Source: Niebla homalea
Lineage: Eukaryota > Ascomycota > Lecanoromycetes > Lecanorales > Ramalinaceae
NCBI GenBank assembly: GCA_019925105.1
Contig: JAHGAU010000027.1
Span: 496,001-560,000 of the forward strand
Length of the DNA: 64,000 bases
Reading direction: 5' to 3'
How positions within the stretch are numbered: position 1 is the first letter of the stretch; each line of letters opens with the position of its first letter. A model generated the notes under the pieces. That model was given only the letters and a program-made list of their open reading frames with translations. It had not been told where the DNA came from and made no database searches. A program made the translations under genes and the position numbers. Shown in pieces: positions 12,075 to 23,299 of this stretch.

Positions 12075-13540
12075 ATACTTTATATTATTAAGGTATTTTA
12101 TAATAATATATCCGTACCTTTAATATTTAAAGTGTTAATAAATATTTATTATTTAATTTTATAATTTTATTAATTTAAGGAACCTTTTCTTTATTACCTT
12201 TTTATTAAGGATATTATTATATATTCTTATTAATATTATACTTAAGATAACTATAAAATACTTTTTTATCCAATTAAAAATATTTAACCTTTTTATTACG
12301 GAAAAAAGACTATAATTAACGATTTTTAACCCGGGATAAAGGATTATATTCTCTTTTTTTATTTATCTTAAGGTAATTTCCCTTTTTTTTTTTTCTTTAT
12401 AAATTTTATTAAATATATCCCGTTTACCGCGATAAAATGATTATCTTAACATTTTTATCGTTTTATATTTTTTTTATTAATTTATCCTTTTAACTTTTTA
12501 AGCCTTTTTTTCGTTTTTAATAAGATTATATTAAGGAGAATATTCTTGCTTTATAGTTTATATATTATAATAATCTGCTTTATTAATAACTCCCCCGTTA
12601 TTTTAAAATATTTTTATTAATTATAAAAAATTCGCTTTTATAATTATATTCCTTTTTTTTTTACTTAATAATTATATAGTTATTATCTTTGTTTTTTTCG
12701 ATATTACCGTTTTCTTTTTAATTCTTATTTCTTTTATTATTAATATAAATATTACTTTTATAGCTTTTATTATTTAACTTACTTTTATTTTTATCCATAA
12801 AGCTTTTCCCGTCGCTCCCTTATTTTATATATAACCTTTTTAATTCTTTTCACTTTTTTTCGTTAATACCCTTATTACCGTTTTTTAAGCTTTACGTAAT
12901 TTCTTTAAATCCTTTAATCCCGCTTTTATTTTTATATAAAAATCTTTTATTTTTTATAGCTTAATTTATAATATTAATTAAGTTTTTAATATAATATTTT
13001 TTTATATAATTATAAGGAGGTTTTCTAACGTTCTTACCGTTTCTTCCTTTATCATATTTTCTCCACGCGTTTAACGGTTACCTTTTTTTATAACCTATCC
13101 TTAATTACCCGATATTCCTTTATCCTTACCCGGTTTTTTCTTAATTTATATATATTTAATAAAGCTTTTTCCGCCCCCGCTTATTTTTTATCCGTTACCA
13201 CGTATTATCCTTATTTCCTTTATCCTTTATTTATTTTTTATTACTATATTACCTTTATGCGTTATACGGATCCTTTTATATGTATCTCGTTAATTATAAA
13301 CTTCTTATTCGATTTAAGAGTTCTTTATTATATAGTTATCGCGTTATCCATATGAATTATTATTATTTCCGTTAATAAAAGCCGTTTACCCTTTTACCAC
13401 TTTTACCTTTATTATTACTCCGCTTCCGCTTATCGTACTTAAAGTATTTACCTTACTATTACTTAAGCTATATACGTTATATACGTATGTATCGTTTTAA
13501 ACCTCTGGGGTCCCGTTGTTTATCGCTATCCTCCTCTTAA
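12075..13540 (-). mobile_element. LINE X1, 5' portion (right piece)
   Basis: X1 continues to the right of X2, directly after the second TSD copy. It aligns with the 5' part of X2 (10200-12059) and of X3 (50220-51660). The ORF1 start has become ATA at 13529, but the next codons still give the GTPEV region (13501-13515). The 5' end is near 13540, where the inverted fragment X4 begins. Together with 3121-5880 it forms a LINE lacking its 3' third. Confidence 0.78.
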
Positions 13541-14194
13541 GTAATTATTATAAAATACTTTTTATAAAATAAAATATCCGGGTAACCGTAAGGTTTATAA
13601 TATCCATAAGCTTATTACTTTAATTTAACCTTATTAATAAAATAAATAAGGTCGCTAAAAACCTTATAAAGAAAACCCGTTACCGGTTAAAAAGGAAAAG
13701 GAATGGTAAATATTAATTACGGTAATTATATAAACCGGAGAATATCTTTTATAGAATAATAAACGTTTATTAAAAGTCCTTAAAAAAGACGGCCGTAATA
13801 ATAAAGTAAGAAAATAATTATAATTATAATAATAATAACGTATATACCGGTAAGGGTATTTATAAATATTATTTAAGATATTAATATAGAACGGACCCGT
13901 AAAAAGTTAAAAAAGCCGTAAATTTAAAGGTAATCCTTAAGAAGACTTAATTATAATATTAAAGGTTTTCTTTAAAATAATATATATATAAATAAATTAT
14001 TATTCTTTAAATAACCGTAAATACTTTTTACCCTTTAAGACGGGAGCAGAGGTTAAATGGATACCGGTTTTTAATCTTAACGTTATAGACGTCAGGTTTT
14101 TACGGTTATTAATAAAGCTTAAAGGTCGACTATTAAAGAATACCGAAATTAGCCTAGCTAAATCCGTAGTATAAATCAATTAATCAATTAATAT
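13541..14194 (+). mobile_element. X4, 3' fragment of LINE X on the plus strand
   Basis: The reverse complement of this piece aligns with the 3' end of X2 (5881-6480) and with X3 (39701-40071 joined to 46302-46560). The LINE tail is read in sense as ATCA/ATTA units near 14173-14194. It is a 5'-truncated copy lying head-to-head with X1. No convincing TSD was found, and the left border is approximate. Confidence 0.75.
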
Positions 14195-15191
14195 ATATAA
14201 GGTAAATTATTTATTATTTACGGATTATTATATATTTATAATTAATATATAAATATAAGCTTAAGGCTTTTAATAAATATATTAATTTAGACTTTATGGT
14301 TAATTTACCCGTAAATTAACTTTAAATTACCTTTTTAACGTAAAAAGTATATAGATTTATTAATCTTTAAAAAAAAGTAACCAATTATAACGTTATTCAT
14401 TTATAAAGTTAAATATACGGGATAAATATAAATTATTAAAGAAGATATTTAAAAATAAAAAAAGGATTTATTAAAGTAAATATAACCTAAAAAATCTGGA
14501 TATATATTTATTATTACGATTTATAATAATAATTAAAAGGTTATCGTATTAATAAAAAACCTAATATATTATATAAGGATAAAGTATATAAGTATTTAAT
14601 TATATTAATTACGGGAATAATATAAGGTTAATACCGTTAATCTTAAGTATATTTATATTACGGGGTAGGTTATTAACGGATTAATAAAAACCCTATTTAT
14701 TAAAATTTTTATGTAATTTAAACGAACTTTAAACCTTTAAAAGCCACTATATTAATAATTTAAAGACCGTATGCTTACCGACGGCGGACTTAATAATAAG
14801 TTAAGGAATAATTAATAGATAATAAGTAATAACTATATAAAGGAATTAACCACTTAATAACTAGGGAATTAACCACTTAATAACTAGGGAATTAACGACT
14901 TAATAACCAGAGTAGCTACGTAGTAAATATGGTAACTAAACTCTTATATAAAAGGATATAACGTTAAGGCTATTAAGGAGTTATTTAGTAAATAAAATTT
15001 ATAGGCTATATATAAAGTTTAAAGGGGAGTATTAAATATATAAAATCGTTACTTAAGAAATTACGTAACGCGGATCAAATTAAATAAGGCGGACGTATTA
15101 AACTCAAATATGATAACGGCATATAACCTTATATATAGTCTCACTTTATATATAGTAATAATTAAGTAACTTATACTGCTTAACCTTAATA
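14195..15191 (+). mobile_element. Copia Y2, 3' end (RNase H and 3' LTR)
   Basis: The reverse complement aligns with the 3' ends of Y1 (55201-56100) and Y0. The piece contains the last part of pol (RNase H, with the YKAEYT-type motif legible in Y1), a roughly 250-bp untranslated stretch, a purine tract AAAGGGGAG at 15021-15029 and a full 162-bp 3' LTR. Everything upstream is missing, cut by X4. A short repeat inside the untranslated part (GGAATTAACCACTTAATAAC, about 14840-14905) occurs three times. Confidence 0.8.
15030..15191 (+). repeat. 3' LTR of copia Y2
   Basis: This 162-bp LTR is the same length as the three other Y LTRs (54684-54845, 55201-55362, 61008-61169) but on the opposite strand. 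The ends TGTTGAA/TTCAACA have become TATTAAA and CTTAATA through RIP. Confidence 0.82.
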
Positions 15192-16714
15192 TAAGGGACC
15201 TAAGTATAAAGGGCGCTAATAATAATATTACCTCTTAAAGTATCTCTTTATATATTTATTTTAATTATAATATTATTTAATATAAATATTAATATATAAT
15301 TACTATTTTATACTTTATACCTTTTTTTTTATGGTTAATTAAGTTATTAAGGTAGCTTTTATATATACTTTTCTTATATAATAATACCTTATAGCTCCAA
15401 ACGTTTCATATAGGCTCGGATAAAGTGATTTTTAAGGGATATTTAATATAAGTATTATACCCCCGATAAAGAAAGATTGTTTACGGATTAATTTTCAATA
15501 ATTACGATCTTTAATATAATAAATTCAAGCGGCGTCCTAGACTAATATAATTTATATAAGCTCCTTTAAGTTACGGTTAAGGGTATTAAGGTTATTAATA
15601 GCCGATTAAGAACGCTCTTTAAGTAAAACGCGGTGGATCAATAGAAATTAAAGTATAACGTTAATTAACGCATAATAATACTTATTAATACCATTTTAAA
15701 TAACGTTATTCTAACGAGAAACGTAATCCTTATCTGTATAAACTCCCTTAACGTTTACGGTATACTTTAATGTTAAACTAGCCTTATTAACGTAAGAAAA
15801 CCGTAGAATCTAAGAATCTTAATTAACGTTTTTTACCTAATATAGTGTTGGAATTATCTGAATTAAAAGAGGCTACGGCCTCGGGGGCTTAATTTGTATT
15901 AATAATTATAACTTTTACCTAATTTATTTTTTAATTAACTTATACTTTATAACTCCTCGGAAATAAGCTATAATTATAGATATATTAATAAAAGTCTCTA
16001 TAAATCTTCTTAATAAACTATAAAGTTACGAAGGTAAAAGATTAAAGCTATTTATAATTCTTCGGAAATAATTTATAATTTTAACTACTATAATAAAGCT
16101 CTTTAAAAACAAGTTATAGTTATAGGTACTTTAATATCGGAGCGCTTTAAAATAACGTTATAAATAAATCAAGGATAATTTAGAATATTATAAACTTAAT
16201 TAAGTTAATACTTCAGTTTATATTAAGCTTAAAAACCCGAGTTTATAGAATATAAAAACTAAATATACCTTATTTATTAATAATTACGGCGTTAAAAGGC
16301 AATAGAATATAAAAGTACGCTTATAATTATAAAATATCTTATTATTTTTTTATAGGTAGCTATTAACTTTAAATAAAGTTTTATAATCGATACGACCTCG
16401 GGTAAAAAAAATGGAGGAAGAGATAAAAAGGAAAAAGAGATAAAGATGAAGGGGATTTATATATTTTAATAAACGTATGGTTTTAATTTTAATAATAACT
16501 ACAAGTGTAATTTTCGGTATTAACCCTATAAACGGCTGGTAATAAATTATTTTAATGGTAATATTTATAGTAGGCCTATAATTTTAATAATTAATAACCT
16601 TTTACGGCTAATAGGATCGTAAAGTTATTAAGTTATCTTATTATAGCTTAATAGTATATAATATATATTTAATAAGACCGCAATAACTTAATTATAATTA
16701 TATTGGCTTAGGAT

Positions 16715-17035
16715 ATTATAATAAATATTACGATAAATATTATAATAAATATTGCGATAAATAAGCACCCAAGGGTGGATTCCGGGGGGAAGCTTTAAGG
16801 TAGATTGCAAGTATAAAGCGTAGGCCATTATTACGAAAGTAATAACCAATAGTAATAACGGTATTTATAAATCTTATAGAAATAACGGTAACGATATTAT
16901 AATATATTTATTAATTTCATAAATATAATAATAATAAGGACTTATAATAAATATTACAATAAGTATTATAATAAATGTTTAAATTCAGAAACGGTTCCGG
17001 GGATAATTTTAAAGTAGCGTATTTTAAAGTTAATA
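16715..17035. repeat. Diverged tandem duplication with ATAAATATT runs
   Basis: Two blocks about 215 bp apart share a string of ATTATAATAAATATTACGATAA-like units followed by GGTTCCGGGG or GATTCCGGGG and then GCTTTAAGGTAG or ATTTTAAAGTAG (about 16715-16810 and 16940-17030). The first block has a smaller internal repeat of about 24 bp. No function is evident. Confidence 0.6.
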
Positions 17036-17780
17036 AGTATTTATATTTAAAGGCGTTTTATCTATATCTTATAAGTACCTAATAAAAATTATACTTAAAT
17101 ATTAATTATATTTTAAATTAATATAATAGATAATAAATTATTATATAAAATAGTTATTACTTATTAAATATATTATCTTATAATATTATTATTTATAAAA
17201 TTAACGATAATCTTTTAGTTTTTATAATTAAAATAACGCGCTTTATTATCTTCATATATATACGAAATACTTTATACTTAAGTATATTCCGTAGACTTTT
17301 TAATAAGTATTTAATCTTAATATACGACTATAATAATAATCTTACCTTAAAGGGTGAAAAAACAGAGAGATTAAAGCTTAACTGCCGGTATAATTATATT
17401 AATAGTTAATAGATAAATATTATAAAAATAATTATATAGATATTATTAATATTATTCTCGGTTACGTTAATAATATAACTTAAATCCATAAGTAGGATTA
17501 AAGTATTTAAATAAGCCTTAAATTATAAGTTTTATAAGAGTATAGGATAAATATTATTATAACATCGATAAATATAATTATAAATTAAAAAAAGAATTAA
17601 GAAAAACATATAATCCATTATCTGTCCTTAAGATAAATAATTACCTTTAATATTATATTATTTTACGATTAAATTAATAGAATATTATAAGTATAATTAA
17701 TATAATAAAGACTTATAAGATAAATAAAATTATTATAATAGAAATGCCTTAAGGATAAATCTTAATATTAAAACGTTTTA

Positions 17781-17808
17781 AAATAAATAAATAAATAAAT
17801 AAATAAAA
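17781..17808. repeat. (AATA)n microsatellite
   Basis: Six to seven uninterrupted AATA units. It lies just before the 18-bp minisatellite. Confidence 0.9.
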
Positions 17809-17834
17809 AATATAATATAATATTAATTATTTTC

Positions 17835-18005
17835 ACCCTCTTTATTATCTTTAAACTCTTTCTTGTCTTTATCCTCCTTATAATCTTTATTCTCCTTATT
17901 ATTTTTACTCTCCTTATTACTTTTACTTTCCTTATTATCTTTAGCTTCCTTATTATTATTTACCCTCCTTGTTATCTTTATTCTGTCTATCTTTATCTTT
18001 TTTAC
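17835..18005 (-). repeat. 18-bp minisatellite encoding K-D-N-K-E-S-like hexapeptides
   Basis: About nine imperfect copies of an 18-bp unit (CTCCTTATTATCTTTACT on the plus strand) run through this stretch. On the minus strand they read as a lysine, asparagine and glutamate rich hexapeptide: KDNKES, KSNKES, KNNKEN, KDYKED and so on. Most units stay in one frame; the frame shifts once near 17955. The unit length in multiples of three and the codon-respecting variation suggest it once lay in a coding region, but no gene around it can be recognised. Chance maintenance of an 18-bp satellite is the alternative. Confidence 0.7.
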
Positions 18006-18104
18006 CTTACTGAAACCTATAGGGTATAAAATACCTAGTTGATACCTACTTAACGCTTAAAGCGGCTCCAATATACAAGCACCGTTAATTCCGCGTTAAG
18101 AAAA

Positions 18105-18205
18105 AAGCGGTGTTTAACGCGGCGTTAATACGGCGTTAAAGTAACTTAAAAAAAGCGGCGTTAACGCGGCGTTAACTCAGCGTTAAAGTGAATAAAAAAA
18201 AGGAT
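18105..18205. repeat. 46-bp tandem repeat rich in GCGTTAA
   Basis: Two adjacent units of about 46 bp, each starting with an A run, then GCGGYGTT, TTAACGCGGCGTTAA and CGTTAAAGT. TTAACGC/GCGTTAA pairs can form short hairpins. It sits at the presumed left margin of element D. Role unknown. Confidence 0.65.
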
Positions 18206-18396
18206 ATTAACTGAATTACCAGATAATATTACTTTATTTAATTAATTACTTAATCTATTTTTCTATCTATTTATAAGGGTGTAGTTTAGCTACTAACTAA
18301 TTTGCCGGACATGCGGAATAGCCACTTATCGGCTAAGCGGCTCTTTAGGGGCCGTACGGGGGAGCTTAAAGATTTATATAAGCCAGCTTATTTAAA
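18206..18396 (+). mobile_element. DIRS-like element D, left part before the K insertion
   Basis: This is the left flank of K and should be continuous with 33852 onward once K is removed. It is less RIP-mutated (CATGCGG, GCCGGAC). The assignment rests on the 8-bp TSD of K (TATTTAAA, 18389-18396 and 33844-33851), not on a protein match. The true left end of D is not seen; terminal repeats typical of DIRS or Ngaro elements were searched for by eye and not found. Confidence 0.45.
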
Positions 18397-18534
18397 GGGA
18401 TCATATACACGTACACCCCCGCGATATACATATACGCCCCCAAATCCCCTACATGTACACCCCTAAATTCCCTGCATATACACCCTTTTTTGGCAGGTAT
18501 ATTCAGTAATTCCGGTAGTATTTCTTAGCATTGC
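18397..18534 (+). repeat. Left terminal inverted repeat of K
   Basis: 138 bp from GGGATCATATAC to TTAGCATTGC. It pairs with 33705-33843 and contains spaced TACACCCCC/ACGCCCCC-type motifs. Confidence 0.85.
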
Positions 18535-19219
18535 GGAAGACTTTTTTTGTTTTTTTAATAAAGTCCAAATAACGCCCCCTTTAGTCCGGCAGGCCTATTA
18601 CTTACCATTACTATGGACCTCGTACCCCCATTTAATAATACTCGCTATAAGCGAGGCGGATAACGGGGTTAAACGAATAAGTTAATAATTTTACGTAATA
18701 AAACTACCGGCGGAATAACTTTAAGGCTTATTATTATAGCCTTTTAAGTTGCCCGTAATAAAAAGGATATCGTAATTAAGGCTTAAGAAACGAATCTATA
18801 AGAATAAAGTAAAGTCAACTTTATTAAAACGTAAATAAAGGGTAATAAATTATTAAGTTAATTATTTTATCGTTTAAGAGCCAGCCGTTAAGAATAAGTT
18901 ATTATTAATAAACTTAAACTTAAAAGGGAAAGAGCAATTATTTAATAAAAGGCCTAGAAATCGTTATAATCGAGCCCTTTTAATTTAACTTACTTATAAT
19001 ATAAGTAAAATAATAAGGGTAAATGGATCTATATAAATAGCCTTAATATATACTTATTTCTTAATAATTAAACGTCCTTTTACTCTTATCGCGGTCCTCG
19101 GCGTATTACCTATTTACGTATTATTACCGGAACTACTTATAATACTTAGTTAATATACCTATTATTACCGTAATAATATACGTGATAATATACGTAAATT
19201 CCCTTTAATGTATTATAAA

Positions 19220-19433
19220 TGTCAGGGTTCAGGGGTGTTGGTAACTCAGGAGTAGGCTACCGGGCCTATCCCGGGCCAAGCCCGGGGTTAGTCCGGCACC
19301 CAGGAGTGTCACCGACTGGGTATATTAGGGCCTTCGGCCCTTTCACTCCTATACCTTTATACTTTAGTATCTTTAGTTATACGTAATATACCCTTTGCCT
19401 TCCAATTACCCCAGAGGGGCTTATATTTTAATA
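19220..19433 (+). repeat. 5' LTR of G
   Basis: 214 bp, identical in length to the 3' LTR. It contains the GC-rich palindromic run CCCGGGCCAAGCCCGGG. It is more RIP-mutated at its 3' end than the right copy. Confidence 0.95.
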
Positions 19434-21705
19434 TTATATTAAAGTCAATTTATTTACATTTTCATAAGGAATAACGAGGTAAAATAAAGGTTTTTATTAA
19501 TAATATTTATTAATAACGGATAATAAGCCGATAGTTAAAAACGATATTAAACGGGCGGTAATTACGGTTAAACGTATAGCGATTAATATCCGGACGGGCT
19601 ATAAGAAAACGTCAATAATTAAGACGGGAGGTTACGATAGCTTTAAATAAATAAATATTAATTCTATTAAACTATATAAAGAATCAATTTAAAAGTTAAG
19701 CCTTAATAAAGTAATTTAAAGGCTATAAGTAAAATAAACCTTAAAAAAACTATTATAAATCCAGTTAAGAATAAACTTATAAAAGCCTATAGAATCTTTA
19801 TTTATTATTTATTTTTTTTTTCCTTAAAACCTTTAATTAAGATATTTAATTTTATATTTATTTTATAATATAGGGTATTTAATACCCGGAAGAAAAAATA
19901 CTTTAAGGAGTAGTTTATAATATAGAAGAATAATATTAAACCCTATTATAATATAAATTTTATTATTCTACCTTATAATATTACCCTTATAATATAGAAT
20001 CCGTTTAACGGAAGGGTTAAAAGACCTATCTTTTTCCCTTTTCTTAATCTTTTTTTTTATTTATTTTTATCCTTCCTTAACCTTAATTTATTTTTTACTT
20101 ATTTTTTATTTATTAAAATTATAAATAATAAACCTTAATAATCCTTTTTATTAAAGGCCTTTACGTTAAAATATAACTTATAAAGCAATTCTTAAGGGGA
20201 CCCCGATTAATTAATATTATTTATCGAAGATAAAGCCCCTCCTTAATAAAGTAAAAAAGATAAAGACTTAATAGATTACTTAATTACCGGGAACCCGGTT
20301 TCCGATAATAATTATAGGGGATATAAAATTATATTACTTATTAACGTCGCTATAAATTAAATGGTATTACCTTAAAAGAATTAATTAAATATACTTTATA
20401 TTTTATAAAAACCTACGTTTATTTTATTTCTTAATTTATATTATTTAAGAATTTTAAAGAATTCTTAAAATAATTAAACCTTTTACGTTAAGAATATAAT
20501 ATCGGTATATAATATTATAAGGACGTAAATAACGAGGTATAAGTCATTTAAATAGAATTAAACGATATTAAGAGGGATTTATAATTAGAAACGAACCGAA
20601 TTACCTGCTTATAATAGTAAAATTACGGTAATTCTTTTCCCCCGAAAGACTTAAACCGTTTTAAGGCGTTAGAAATCCGTAATTATAAATTAGAAAATTA
20701 AAACATAAACCTTATTATTAAGCTTAAAAATCTTTAACGGAATAATTTAACCCTTTTACCTTATTAATTTATAATATTCTTTATTTTTTATAAAAAGCTT
20801 AAGTTAATTAAAATTAAAGATCCTGAACCCTTTATTAAGGAAAACCGTAATTAATACCGTTTCTTTAAATGTTACGTTATTATTAAGTTCCGGATGAATA
20901 AAAATTAATACCCCATTATATAAATTTAAATCGATTATATTTTAATATTATTAAGTTTTAAAGTCCTTAAATAATTAAAAATAAAATATAACGATAATAT
21001 TTTATTAAGCTTCTGAACCTTTAAGGAATTCTAGATATTTTTAAATTAAATTTTTAAAAATATTAATTAAAAAAAAGATTAAATTAATAATTTTTAAGCC
21101 TTAAGAATATTAATTAAGAATAAATTTATTATATTTTATTTCGATTTTTCCCGCTTAATTAAAATCTTTAAATATATAAATTTTAAAAGGAACTTAAAAA
21201 TTATAATTTATGAATTAATTATTTAACTCTTTAACCGGCTTTATGAGAATTTCCTTTAAGGAAGTTATAATTTAAATAGCTTAAACGAGACCCGTATATA
21301 CCTTAAAAGGATAAACTGTTTCCAACGTTTAGAATATTATTATTAACGAAAAACCTTTAATTTAAATAAAACCCTTATTAAGGAAATTAAGGAAACTATA
21401 AGAACCCGTATTATTTCTTTTAAATCCCCCGGCGGAATAAAAAGTTTTAAAGGATCTGGGTTTTAATAAATTATTCCCGTTATCGTAAAGTTAATTTTCC
21501 CTTTAAACGTTAAATATTTTACTTATTAAGGGAATTATTTTTAAGCCGATTATTTTAATTATTAACGTAATTAAAATAATATTTAAAAGCGTTCCGTTTA
21601 AATTTATTATATTGTTTTTAACTTAAATAAAAAAACTTACCCGTAATTAAAACGGCCAGATCTTTTATACCCTTAAAGATACCTTATTTAATAACTCAGA
21701 TAAAC
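19434..21705 (+). pseudogene. G, leader and probable gag region
   Basis: Position between the 5' LTR and the pol domains makes this the leader and gag part of G. Reading is fragmentary; no clear zinc knuckle could be restored. Longer RIP-aware frames occur around 20800-21600. The end of the stretch, just before H, may be protease. It is assigned by position rather than by motif. Confidence 0.5.
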
Positions 21706-21710
21706 CGTTA

Positions 21711-21921
21711 TGTTAAGCCAGACGTATGCCTAAAGCTTAAGGGTAGTATGGTAATGTGAAATGTGTATATAGCCTTAATAAATGGTATATTTGGTAAGTA
21801 AATTAATTACTAAAGAAGTAGAAGGAAAAGTGGGAAGGACAGGTATTAAGTATTCCTATAGCCCAGTTACGCTAAGGTTATAAGGTAAGTATTAACCTTT
21901 ATATTATTTCCTATTATAATA
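21711..21921 (-). repeat. 3' LTR of H
   Basis: 211 bp; same length as the right LTR. It keeps TGTTAAGCC at its left end, where the right copy has TATTAAGTT. It shares the CA-rich core GGAAGGACAGGTATTAAG (about 21834-21851) with the right LTR. Confidence 0.92.
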
Positions 21922-23299
21922 GTACCTCTTTTCCTTAATACTTTATCCTTAAAGTTATAACTTTTAATTATGATTTTAAAGTAATTTATTAAAAATCTTT
22001 TAAAAAACCTAGTAAAAAAAAAAAGGAAAAAAGTCTATAAGCCCTACGGTACGGATATATAGCGTATTCGCTTAACTCTTAACGTTAATAATATTAATAT
22101 TACCCGGTAAAAGTCTTTATATTTATAAATAAGAATACTTTAAACTTATAATAATATATATACTTTCTTAAACGCGTATTTTACTTTTTTTATTATATAA
22201 TAATATTTAAGTTATAACCGATTTACGTTTAAGTTATATAATTATATTAAAATTATTTATTGGTAATTTCTTTTAATTTGCTTAACTTCTGGTTAAACTA
22301 CCCTTATAATTATTAAATGAATTGCTTACGAGGTTTATTTATATTATATAAATAACGTTTAACGAAAAGTATTATTTATGATATACTTATTATTTTTATA
22401 AGCTTTTATATAAGTTATATAATATTAAGGTCAATAAAGAAGGGTTAAGATTAATAAAGTATTCCCGTTATTTAATTAGAAAAACGTTATATAAAATTAT
22501 ATACTTCCGACCTTATTATTTTTACATAATATAACCGTTACGTAAGCTAAATATATATTTAAATCTTACTTAAGTTAAATATTTAAATAAATTATATATT
22601 TTTATACCGCCGTTAACTTACTTTAATACTTAAAGAAAATAAAAAATAATATAAAAATATATAAATAAACTTTATTAAATATTATATAAAATTCTTACAT
22701 TTTTTAATTATTATAAAATTAAAGCTTTTTTAATAAAATATTCTTAAAGTATTAATATTAATTAAATATAAGCGTAATATAATTAATAATATTAATTATA
22801 TAACTTTTATACTTAAGTAATTAATTAACTTAAGTCGCTTTATCGTAAGCGTATCCTTATTGTAATTTAGACGTTATTAATTACGTTATAGTTCGGGCTT
22901 AATTTACTTTAATTTCCGGATTTTAATATAAAGTTTAAGCGATTAATACGTAAGAATCCTTTTTTTAAACGTAACTTATCCATTATAAATACCGGCGGAT
23001 CGTTTATATAATATATTTTTATTTTATTAATATTTTGTCCGTTTTTAACGTTTATTTTATAAACCCCGCGTTTATTAATTAACTTTAAGTTTTTTTTAAT
23101 ATTTTCCGTAATTTTTCCGATAAGCTTATTATAGCCCGATTTCTTTATATTACGTTAAATTTCTTACGGCCCCTTAACGGGTTATAAACGTTCATACTTA
23201 AAAGTATTAATAAGCCTTTAATTATAAGCCATCTTATAAAGTAATAACTTCTTAAGTATATTTACTTTGCGTTATATAATATTATAAACTATTTAATTA

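Larger units (their letters stand above)
15192..18205. other. Unassigned AT-rich stretch with simple and tandem repeats
   Basis: No transposon domain could be read here on either strand. The stretch contains a diverged duplication around CTCGGAAATAA (about 15945 and 16050), a duplicated block near 16715-17035, an AATA microsatellite, an 18-bp minisatellite and a 46-bp tandem repeat, listed separately. A less mutated GC patch lies at 15865-15895 (CGGCCTCGGGGGCTT). It could be the remains of an unrecognised element or of the left part of D. Confidence 0.5.

Noticed and set aside
17835..18005. Array of short repeats considered as a CRISPR
   Set aside because: Units are contiguous without unique spacers, and the genome context is fungal.
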